From positions 1 to 35,542 of the forward strand of contig JAQQAM010000208.1 in assembly GCA_028532905.1 (NCBI GenBank): a DNA stretch of 35,542 nucleotides. Reading direction: 5' to 3'. Within the stretch, counting starts at the first letter, position 1, and each line of letters begins with the position of its first letter. This DNA comes from Spirochaetales bacterium (GTDB taxonomy: Bacteria > Spirochaetota > Spirochaetia > DSM-2461). A program made the position numbers and the translations under genes. This document shows positions 1-6,920 of the stretch, in pieces. The notes beneath the pieces are model-generated. The model made no database searches. It worked only from the letters and a program-made list of their open reading frames with translations, and was not told the DNA's origin.

Positions 1-133
1 GTTCATCCACTAATAAACTGAACAAAGAAACGGGATAATCAATACCTGTTTCGAGAGAATTGATTTTCTGAAGAATACCGTTCCCGGCATCAGTCTGACC
101 CCGGGAACCGTTGGCTCTGTCAAGTAAACCCAT
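1..133 (-). CDS. Unknown protein, N-terminal 44 residues only (cut by window edge)
   Basis: An ATG on the minus strand shares its A with the TGA stop of the upstream acidic-repeat gene (TGATG), so the two are probably translationally coupled. The readable part begins MGLLDRANGS, and residues 22-44 (QKINSLETGIDYPVSLFSLL then VDE) stay open to the window edge. The last stretch looks like the start of an amphipathic helical region. I do not recognise the family. The coupling suggests that it works with, or is co-expressed with, the acidic repeat protein. The call as a gene rests on the overlap geometry and the open frame only. Confidence 0.6.
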   Translation of the reverse strand, partial: MGLLDRANGSRGQTDAGNGILQKINSLETGIDYPVSLFSLLVDE

Positions 134-3100
134 CAGCTGGTTATTCCAAGTTCCTCAAATATCTTTTTGTAAACCTCAAAATGTTCGCTGCGGGCAAACT
201 CCTGAATCTTTTCTTCAGGAAGAGATTCAAGCAGCTGATCCATATACGTGAGAATCTCCCGTATTTCTTCCCTCAGCTCCGGCGGAAGCTTTTTCAGGCT
301 GGCACTGCTGTTGGCTTCTTCAAGGTATGAACGAGACTTGTCAGGGGAGGGCTGAATCGTATTCTCCCTGTTTTTATCCTGTGAAACCGAAGCAGAATCA
401 ACGGGGGTACTGTGTTCTTCAACTGGTTCTTCAATTTCATTGCTGAATACAAATTCCTCAGGCGCCTCTTCAAGTTCTATTTCATTATCCTCAGATTCTA
501 ACTCCTCTGCTTCCAGGGGTTCTTCAGAAAGGTCTGCAGGAAGATCGATTGATATGACATCATCCTCTTCCTCATCTTCTGGTTCAGAGGCAGATAAATT
601 CTCATTCAAACCGTCAGTCAGATCATCAGGTACATCATCCAGATCTATTTCTATGGTTTCTGTCTCTTCGTTCAGCTCTTCAGGCTCATCTTCAGGTATA
701 GCCAGAGCTTCCAGAGAATTCAGATCGATTTCCTCAGTACCGGGGAGTTCATCATCAGACATTGATGATTCCGCTTCGTCAAGGATGGAGTCTATAGAGT
801 CCAGTTCCTGCTGCATTTCATCATTGAGTTCAAAGGAATCGGGTTCTTCTGTATCAATGGTATCTGAAACAGGTTCGGAAGAAATATCAAGGGTTATTTC
901 ATCATCAGATTCGGTAATATTGGGTAATCCGTCATCTATTTCAAGATCATCAAAATTATCAACTTCCGGCAGTTCAGACGTATCCAGACTGATGACCTGT
1001 TCATCCTTTTCACTGAGATGATTCAACAGGTCCACAGATGAGGGTTCGGAAACTTCTTCTTCTGAGGAATCCGGGGCACTTTCTTCCAGATCATCAAAAT
1101 CATCAGAAATAGTGATGTCCTCAATATCCAGATTATCAAGATCGTCAAGATCATCAAGACTGGATAACTCGGCAGCCTCTTCTTCCGGTGCTTCCGGAAT
1201 ATCAAGTTCATCCAGATCCATATCAAGTTCATCAACATCTGATTCTAAGGAAAGATCATCTATAATCTCATCAGAATCATCATTCAGATCTTCACCAAGA
1301 TCTACAATTTCACCTTCATCAAATTCCTCGTCCTGATCATCAGAAAGGGTAAGGTCGAAATCAAAATCCTCATCATCCTCTTCATCCCTGAGCTCTGCTG
1401 CAGGGGAGGAATCAAGATCATCAAGATCATCCAGTGAGACTTCTTCAATTTCATCTATTTCAAGATCCACTTCAGGAGCGGATTCTTCTTCATTGCCGGA
1501 ATCATCAAGGTCAAACCCAAACTCATCCAGACTGACTTCTTCAATTTCATCTTCCAGATCTGATTCACTATGATCAGCAACGGGACTCATCGATTCTTCC
1601 TCATCGCCGGTTAAATCAAGGATCAGTTCATCTTCATCGATCAAAAGATCATCGTCCAGGCTGAGCTCTTCGGTATCCAGTGAGATATCTTCGTCCAGGC
1701 TGAGCTCTTCTGTGTCCATAGATATGTCTTCATCAAGGCTAAGCTCTTCGGTATCCGGTGATAGATCGTCGTCCAAACCGATTTCTTCGGTATCCAGAGA
1801 GAGGTCCTCATCAAGGCTAAGCTCTTCTGTATCCAGAGAAAGATCGTCGTCTAGACTGAGTTCCTCTGTATCCAGTGAAAGATCTTCATCCAGACTGAGT
1901 TCCTCTGTATCCAGTGAAAGATCGTCGTCCAGTCTGAGCTCTTCGGTATCCAGTGAAAGATCGTCATCCAGACTGAGTTCCTCTGTATCCAGTGAAATAT
2001 CGTCGTCCAGACTGAGCTCTTCTGTATCCAGTGAAAGATCTTCATCCAGACTGAGTTCTTCTGTATCCAGTGAAATATCGTCGTCCAGACTGAGTTCTTC
2101 TGTGTCCAGAGATATGTCATCGTCCAGACTGAGTTCTTCTGTGTCCAGAGATATGTCATCGTCAAGGCTGAGTTCTTCTGTGTCCAGTGAAATGTCTTCA
2201 TCGAGGCTGAGCTCTTCTGTATCCAGTGAAAGATCTTCATCCAGACTGAGTTCCTCTGTGTCCAGTGAAAGATCTTCATCCAGGCTGATTTCTTCGGTAT
2301 CCAGAGATAGTTCATCCTCCGGTTCAGAAGCATCGGACTCATCATTCGGAATATCATCTGCTTCCGACAGCATGGATAAGCCGGGATCTTCCTGTTCAAG
2401 TTCTGTGTTTTCAACTTCTTCAACAGTCATTTCAGCTGTATTGAAAATATTATCCAGCTCATCACCTGTCAGGACAATAGATTCATCGTCATCTTCATCA
2501 AAGAATCCGCTGTTTTGAGAATCATCTTTATCAGTTGGGCGGGGAGAGGATTCATTCAGATCAAGCTGTTTTCTGATATCAAGAATCTCCTCTTTTATGG
2601 AAGAGAGGTCCTGTTCAATTTTGGAAAGGAGTTCTGTCTGTTTTTCAACAAGAGACAGGGCCGCATCTGAAACCAAAGAAGCTTCAGGCTCAGGTTCCAG
2701 TTCAGGACTGTCTTTCAGTTCAATGGAATTCCCGGGCAGAAAATCTTCGGCAGCTTCCAGGTCATTATCGTCGAGTTCCATTTGCTCGTCGCCTTCATCC
2801 CAGGGAGCATTGTCCAGTTCTTCATCTTCTTCAGGAGACCAGTTTCCGTCAGCCATGGATATGAGTTCATCCTCTTCTTCCGGTGAGATTAGGTCATCAC
2901 CAAAGTCATCCATATCGGGAAGTTCGTATTCATCATCCGATTCATTCAGATCATTCATGAAGTCATCAGAGAAATCATTCTCCTCGCCTGTTTCCAGGGG
3001 ATTTTCATTCAGGCTGAAATCATCATCTGTATCATTGTCGCTGATATCAAGATCATCAAAGTTCAGATCATCAAGGTTTTCCTCTTCGATCGAAACAGTT

Positions 3101-3192
3101 TCAGTTTCCACTGCTGTATCATTAAGGTCTTTTTTTACCCATGTACCATAATTTTCAAGTTCAATATTATTGTTATCTATTTCCCTGGCCAT
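133..3192 (-). CDS. Giant acidic Asp/Glu/Leu/Ser-rich repeat protein, function unknown
   Basis: The protein has 1019 residues, is extremely acidic and contains no cysteine that I can find. It has no signal peptide or membrane segment, so it is probably cytoplasmic. In order it shows: a short N-terminus with a few Trp residues in acidic context; a probable coiled coil around residues 180-215 (SLVEKQTELLSKIEQDL and on); a central block of 17 tandem 13-residue units of the type SLDTEELSLDEDL; more irregular acidic Leu/Asp sequence; and a C-terminal region of about 55 residues (LPPELREEIREILTYMDQLL onward) that looks like a folded helical domain. The start has a GGAG site 6 bases upstream. The gene overlaps the next one by one base. 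It resembles FimV-type acidic scaffolds in composition only, and I can assign no function. Long Ser-rich ORFs on the other strand are a by-product of its codons. Confidence 0.85.
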   Translation of the reverse strand: MAREIDNNNIELENYGTWVKKDLNDTAVETETVSIEEENLDDLNFDDLDISDNDTDDDFSLNENPLETGEENDFSDDFMNDLNESDDEYELPDMDDFGDDLISPEEEDELISMADGNWSPEEDEELDNAPWDEGDEQMELDDNDLEAAEDFLPGNSIELKDSPELEPEPEASLVSDAALSLVEKQTELLSKIEQDLSSIKEEILDIRKQLDLNESSPRPTDKDDSQNSGFFDEDDDESIVLTGDELDNIFNTAEMTVEEVENTELEQEDPGLSMLSEADDIPNDESDASEPEDELSLDTEEISLDEDLSLDTEELSLDEDLSLDTEELSLDEDISLDTEELSLDDDISLDTEELSLDDDISLDTEELSLDDDISLDTEELSLDEDLSLDTEELSLDDDISLDTEELSLDDDLSLDTEELRLDDDLSLDTEELSLDEDLSLDTEELSLDDDLSLDTEELSLDEDLSLDTEEIGLDDDLSPDTEELSLDEDISMDTEELSLDEDISLDTEELSLDDDLLIDEDELILDLTGDEEESMSPVADHSESDLEDEIEEVSLDEFGFDLDDSGNEEESAPEVDLEIDEIEEVSLDDLDDLDSSPAAELRDEEDDEDFDFDLTLSDDQDEEFDEGEIVDLGEDLNDDSDEIIDDLSLESDVDELDMDLDELDIPEAPEEEAAELSSLDDLDDLDNLDIEDITISDDFDDLEESAPDSSEEEVSEPSSVDLLNHLSEKDEQVISLDTSELPEVDNFDDLEIDDGLPNITESDDEITLDISSEPVSDTIDTEEPDSFELNDEMQQELDSIDSILDEAESSMSDDELPGTEEIDLNSLEALAIPEDEPEELNEETETIEIDLDDVPDDLTDGLNENLSASEPEDEEEDDVISIDLPADLSEEPLEAEELESEDNEIELEEAPEEFVFSNEIEEPVEEHSTPVDSASVSQDKNRENTIQPSPDKSRSYLEEANSSASLKKLPPELREEIREILTYMDQLLESLPEEKIQEFARSEHFEVYKKIFEELGITS
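1645..2307 (-). repeat. 17 tandem copies of a 39-bp coding repeat
   Basis: The tract is exactly 663 bases, that is 17 x 39, with no length variants, and it stays in frame within the acidic protein. Each unit encodes S-L-D-T-E-E-L-S-L-D-(E/D)-D-(L/I). Most variation is E or D at position 11 and L or I at position 13. Single departures are an Arg and a Gly at position 8, and Pro or Met at position 2 near the 3' end. A degenerate unit (LIDEDELILDL) follows. Such a tract could gain or lose units by slippage or recombination without breaking the frame. Confidence 0.95.
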
Positions 3193-3275
3193 TTACTGCT
3201 CCTGTATCCAGAATAATAAACCTTTAATGAATTATCGGAAACCCGTTTAATAAAGTTGAATCTAACAAACATTTT

Positions 3276-3300
3276 AAGGCATTTTACCAGATTATGCCTT
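3276..3300. promoter_or_regulatory. Inverted repeat between divergent genes
   Basis: Perfect 7-bp arms AAGGCAT and ATGCCTT are separated by 11 bp in the 150-bp gap between the acidic-repeat gene (minus) and the ftsB-like gene (plus). The position fits a shared operator. I see no U-tract that would make it a terminator. No clear promoter hexamers could be assigned in either direction, so its function is uncertain. Confidence 0.3.
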
Positions 3301-3342
3301 TATGGTGTTAAGCTTTTTCAAGAATATCCGTAAATCAAAAAG

Positions 3343-3777
3343 ATGAATAAACTAAATTTCTACTGGCCTTTGCTGACTGCTTTGTTATTTTACTCTCTAT
3401 TCAGTTTCCTGTGGGGTAGTACCGGGTTGAATGCTCTTCAGGAAATGGAAAGCAGAAAAGCTGTTCTAGAAAAAAATCTTTCCGAATTGAGTTCCATCAA
3501 TGAGCAGCTCAACGAAGATCTACTGTCCTTAAGCTCAGATCCTGAGCGTATTGCTGTACAGTCCAGAAACCTTGGTTATATTCAAAGCAATGAAAAAATG
3601 CTTTTTGCCAATCTGAGCAGCCTTGGAAGTTCTCAGCTGGATGTGGGTAAAATACTGCATCTGGAATCCATGGACCGGGAAAACGGAAATCTGGTAAAAG
3701 TCATAACACTTCTTATTTTCCTGACCGGACAGTCTTTCAGTATTTTAATGAACAGAAAAAAAAGACCGGCAGTATAA
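3343..3777 (+). CDS. FtsB/DivIC-like septum-formation protein
   Basis: The 144-residue protein has an N-terminal membrane segment (residues 8-25), then a coiled-coil stretch (about 32-65). It then has the sequence DPERIAVQSRNLGYIQSNEK, which matches the post-coil block typical of the FtsB/DivIC family. These proteins sit in the inner membrane and link FtsQ/DivIB and FtsL to the divisome. Unusually, a second hydrophobic segment lies near the C-terminus (about 118-136), followed by a basic tail, so this may be a two-membrane-pass variant. The gene is transcribed alone, divergent from the acidic-repeat gene. Family assignment is fairly firm, the exact divisome role is inferred. Confidence 0.72.
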   Translation: MNKLNFYWPLLTALLFYSLFSFLWGSTGLNALQEMESRKAVLEKNLSELSSINEQLNEDLLSLSSDPERIAVQSRNLGYIQSNEKMLFANLSSLGSSQLDVGKILHLESMDRENGNLVKVITLLIFLTGQSFSILMNRKKRPAV

Positions 3778-3786
3778 TCCTGCCGG
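3756..3786 (-). terminator. Intrinsic terminator of the ABC/GpgS/M20 operon
   Basis: Read on the minus strand, CCGGCAG pairs with CTGCCGG across a 7-base loop and is followed by TC and eight T. The hairpin lies over the last codons and the stop of the convergent ftsB-like gene, whose TAA is in the loop. Confidence 0.85.
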
Positions 3787-3807
3787 CTCCTTTCACAAAA
3801 AAAGAAA

Positions 3808-4611
3808 TCAGTCTATTACTTTGACGTTTTGACCCGAAAGGGATTCCGGATTGGCCGGATTAACCAGATGATCTCTGAAGAGTGTCTCTCTCTGGTAAAG
3901 GAGTTCCATCGGTACCTGATAGGCTTCTTCCAGATAATCTCGATGGAGAACAGTGGAAGAAGGACCCATGCAGATTGTGTGGTCTTTGTAGAAAAGCAGA
4001 GCATTGTCAGAATATTTTGTGGATAAATCCAGTTCATGAATGGAATAGTAGACACTCACATCCCTGGAGCGGCTGTAATCCTTGATATATTCAAGAATCG
4101 TCTCTTTCCATTTGTGTTCCAGGGCAAAAACAGGCTCATCCATCATTATGAAGGGAGACCCGTAAAGCAGACTGAAGGCAACACAGATTTTCTGCATATC
4201 TCCCTTACTGTTTTCCTGAAACTTTTTACCCAGGGCATTTTCCAGCCCGAAGGTTTTTACCATTTCTCCCACTGGATTCTGTCCGCTCTGCTGGCTCTGT
4301 TCAAATACAAAATGGAGCAGGTCTTCCACATTCTCATCTGACTCGAATTCCATATTCTGATAAATAAATGAAACAAGCCTGTTTCTGACTGCCTCATCCC
4401 TGATGTCTCTGGAATCCATTCCATTGATCAGTACAGACCCCTCTGCGGGTAATAATCTTCCCCCTGCCAGCAGAAGAAAGGTACTCTTGCCTGTTCCGTT
4501 CTGACCGACAAGAGTGGTAATCCCACCGGGAAGAGACATACTTATGTTCTTGAATAGATTTGATTCCTCATAGCCGAAGCTGAGATTCTCCAGACTTATG
4601 GATCCGCTCAT
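3808..4611 (-). CDS. ABC transporter ATP-binding protein (lone ATPase)
   Basis: This 267-residue nucleotide-binding subunit has Walker A GQNGTGKS at 36-43, a Q-loop Gln near 85, Walker B with catalytic Glu (IMMDEP, 155-160) and an H-loop His at 192. The signature is a weak variant (SKGDMQK, about 135-141) in place of LSGGQ. No permease gene is adjacent, so the substrate and direction are unknown. It could pair with a distant membrane subunit or act as a non-transport ATPase. Its ATG overlaps the gpgS stop by one base (TAATG), so it is translated as part of that operon, and the terminator follows about 20 bases after its stop. Confidence 0.88.
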   Translation of the reverse strand: MSGSISLENLSFGYEESNLFKNISMSLPGGITTLVGQNGTGKSTFLLLAGGRLLPAEGSVLINGMDSRDIRDEAVRNRLVSFIYQNMEFESDENVEDLLHFVFEQSQQSGQNPVGEMVKTFGLENALGKKFQENSKGDMQKICVAFSLLYGSPFIMMDEPVFALEHKWKETILEYIKDYSRSRDVSVYYSIHELDLSTKYSDNALLFYKDHTICMGPSSTVLHRDYLEEAYQVPMELLYQRETLFRDHLVNPANPESLSGQNVKVID

Positions 4612-5585
4612 TATTTTCCCCGTTTACGTTTTTTATATTCCGGTATGGTGTTCATGGGCGGTCTTTCTGCTTCGGGAATATTAAACTCAACAGTTTCAAA
4701 TATTTCATCTTTCACCTGAAACTGTCTGAATACCGTAGGCAGTTCATCAAATTTCTGCAGTATTCCATATTGAACCAGTCTGTTGAGAAAGGTCTGAAGA
4801 ATACCGAAAGACATCTTCCCCAAGGCTCTGGTTGTCTGGTTTCTGTGAACCCTCTGATCAAGATCCGTCTGTGCAAATGCGCTCATACCGTATTTCTGAT
4901 ACACATCCAGGAGGTGGGAGGTTTCCACTCCGTAGCCGATGGGAAAGGGGATGCTCTCCAGAACTTCCCTTCTTACAGCATATTCTCCTGAAAGCGGCTG
5001 TATTATAGCGGTTAAGTCCGGAAAAAACAATGAGAACAGGGGTCTTGTCAGAATTTCGGTTACACGCCCGCCTCCGGAAGGTCTAATGCTGTCAGAAAAG
5101 GCCAGGGGCCTGTCGTAGAATGCTTTTACATACTTAACTTCCGGTCTTTTGATCAGAGGGCCTACCATTCCGTAAACAAATCGGGGGTGAATATTCTTGA
5201 TATCCGCATCGATATAGACAATGATATCCCCCTTCAGCTGATAAATGGCTTTCCAGAGGTTTTCACCTTTCCCTCTCATAGGTTCCAGATCAGGAAGTAT
5301 TTCTGATGCCAGATAGGTGTCGGCTCCGAATGATGCGGCAATTTCAAGAGTTTTGTCTTCAGAACCGGAATCGATAACGGCAATCTCATCCAGAAGAGGG
5401 TAGCGGTTCATCAGTTCCGATTTAAACATCACTACTTCTTTACCGATTGTTTTTTCTTCATTGAGAGTCGGGATACACAGCGAAATGGTCAAACCCTGTT
5501 TTTCTTTTTCTTCAATCAGCTCTTTAATGTCTTCAAAGTTGGAATGGTGGTATGTATTGTTTTTAAGCCAATTATTTATATTCAC
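4611..5585 (-). CDS. gpgS: Glucosyl-3-phosphoglycerate synthase (GT81-type)
   Basis: This retaining glycosyltransferase would transfer glucose from an NDP-glucose to 3-phosphoglycerate, the first step to glucosylglycerate, a compatible solute and a precursor of larger glycolipids or polysaccharides. In the 324-residue form it has the nucleotide-binding fold start (SLCIPTLNEE, 35-44), VIDSGS at 70-75, the GKGE lysine (K106), metal-binding DAD at 126-128, GGGRVTE at 171-177, QPLSGEYA at 196-203 and the RVHRN histidine (H247). All match the mycobacterial enzyme as I recall it. I chose the GTG at 5585, which has AAGGGG 7 bases upstream. An in-frame TTG at 5603 would add six residues but has no better site. 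It overlaps the M20-like gene by 14 bases. No glucosyl-3-phosphoglycerate phosphatase is visible here. Confidence 0.85.
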   Translation of the reverse strand: MNINNWLKNNTYHHSNFEDIKELIEEKEKQGLTISLCIPTLNEEKTIGKEVVMFKSELMNRYPLLDEIAVIDSGSEDKTLEIAASFGADTYLASEILPDLEPMRGKGENLWKAIYQLKGDIIVYIDADIKNIHPRFVYGMVGPLIKRPEVKYVKAFYDRPLAFSDSIRPSGGGRVTEILTRPLFSLFFPDLTAIIQPLSGEYAVRREVLESIPFPIGYGVETSHLLDVYQKYGMSAFAQTDLDQRVHRNQTTRALGKMSFGILQTFLNRLVQYGILQKFDELPTVFRQFQVKDEIFETVEFNIPEAERPPMNTIPEYKKRKRGK

Positions 5586-6744
5586 TGCAGTACCCCTTAT
5601 CAACGGCCTGAAGAAGAGCTATCAGCTGGGCAATACCTTTCTTCATGGGTTCAATATTTATCATTTCATCAATTTCACCCAGTCTTTCACCATCAGTCAG
5701 ACCAATTGTGAGTGCGGGAATGTCTTTGTCTATAAAAGCGGACAGTTCGGATGTACTGGGTGACAATCTGGGAGTCACATCCAGGTTCTCCAGAATATCC
5801 CGGCTGACTTTATTCAGAGGATGTGAAAATTGTGTTCCTCCCGGTTTCCGTCTGGCTATTTCAAGAAAGCGCACATTGGCGCCTGTCATGGAGGTCATCT
5901 CTTCAGCGAGGGACTGGATCCTGACCGCCAGATTTTCCACCATCTCTTCTGATTCACTACGTACTTCAAACCGGAGTGACGCCTTCATTGGATTTTTATT
6001 ATAGGAAGTTCCGCCGCTGATGGAGCCTAATATAAAACTGGTTTTCGGTTTCAGGGGAAGGGGAATTTCCAGGAGCTTGTTGATCATTTCATTCATATTG
6101 ACAATAGCGCCTACTGAACTGAAGCGGGTCCAGTCATACTCTTCGGGAACCTCGTACTTGATCTCTCCCCTGAGCATCCCGATGGAAGAATAGCTTAATC
6201 GTCCCAGTTTGACACCTTCCAGACAAATACCCGCGGTAACCGGGTTTTTGAAATTCTCCATAAAGAAGCGTAGCCCTTCAATATCTCCGTTTCCCAGGCT
6301 CCGGGAGGAGCCCATAAGAATAAGATTCGATTCGAATTCAATTCCAAGCTTTTCAAGTATTATGGGCAATGTCGCCAGAGTCGCCAGACCCAGTCCGTTA
6401 TCACCGACGCCGGGCCCGATCACTTTATCCGGTTCCACTGTAATCGTATGATCCACATTGGAGGGATAAATTGTATCCAGATGAGCTACAACAAGTATAT
6501 TACTGTCTCTGGATTTTCCCGGAATAATACCAAGAGCATTTCCCTTCTCATCTGAGGAACAGTTCTGCAGGTTGTATTCTGTAAACCTGTTGAGCAGGAA
6601 TCGGTTCCTGTCCTGTTCTTCGAATGTGGGCGCCGGTATCTCACTGAGCATAATAAGATTCGTTAATAAGGTCTCTTTCAGTTCTTCGACAGCTTTCTCG
6701 TATTCGGGAAGTCTGTCCAGAATTTCTTGGCAGCTTGTATTCAT
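5572..6744 (-). CDS. M20-family metallopeptidase-like protein, active site degenerate
   Basis: The 390-residue protein has the M20 fold pattern: VVAHLDTIYP (residues 85-94, His88/Asp90), GPGVGDNGLG (110-119, Asp115), LEG with Glu176, and the C-terminal block STSELSAFIDKDIPALTIG. The usual Glu-Glu pair (base and metal ligand) is missing: the place reads GSSRSLGNGD (145-154). The C-terminal His ligand is missing too: the block reads GERLGEIDEM. It may therefore be a non-hydrolysing relative or one with altered chemistry. The start at 6744 has AGGA 6 bases upstream. An extension to 6819 would add 25 hydrophobic residues without ribosome-site support and was not used. It is the first gene of the operon with gpgS and the ABC ATPase. 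Confidence 0.8.
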   Translation of the reverse strand: MNTSCQEILDRLPEYEKAVEELKETLLTNLIMLSEIPAPTFEEQDRNRFLLNRFTEYNLQNCSSDEKGNALGIIPGKSRDSNILVVAHLDTIYPSNVDHTITVEPDKVIGPGVGDNGLGLATLATLPIILEKLGIEFESNLILMGSSRSLGNGDIEGLRFFMENFKNPVTAGICLEGVKLGRLSYSSIGMLRGEIKYEVPEEYDWTRFSSVGAIVNMNEMINKLLEIPLPLKPKTSFILGSISGGTSYNKNPMKASLRFEVRSESEEMVENLAVRIQSLAEEMTSMTGANVRFLEIARRKPGGTQFSHPLNKVSRDILENLDVTPRLSPSTSELSAFIDKDIPALTIGLTDGERLGEIDEMINIEPMKKGIAQLIALLQAVDKGYCSEYK

Positions 6745-6858
6745 TTTATATCCTGATTTAAGTGCTTGTTTAATAATAAGTATAAATATTAGGATTTTTT
6801 TAGCAATAATCGGAACCAATATTTTTTTCAGTGATAAAATCCGGGAGTAAATAAATGA

Positions 6859-6887
6859 TTGTATACTCAGGATTTTTTTAATAGAAT
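6859..6887 (+). promoter_or_regulatory. Promoter for phosphofructokinase gene
   Basis: TTGTAT and TAGAAT are separated by 17 bp, 34 bases upstream of the chosen GTG start. The -10 box matches five of six consensus positions and the -35 box is weak. Confidence 0.5.
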
Positions 6888-6920
6888 TAGTTTATCAGTA
6901 AATTGTTTACGGAGGATCAA

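Noticed and set aside
1645-2307. Possible CRISPR array from the 39-bp periodicity
   Set aside because: The copies are directly adjacent with no spacers and all encode the same 13-residue unit in frame.
1712-2518. Long Ser-rich open frame on the plus strand (268 codons)
   Set aside because: It is the antisense of the acidic repeat tract: GAN/GAY-type codons read backwards as Ser. It has no ribosome site and mirrors the repeat unit.
5645-6004. Plus-strand frame opposite the M20-like gene
   Set aside because: It is antisense to a gene with clear family motifs and has no independent support.
6745-6819. N-terminal extension of the M20-like protein
   Set aside because: It would start at a non-ATG codon without a ribosome site, and its sequence is an AT-rich intergenic translation. 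The ATG at 6744 has AGGA at good spacing.
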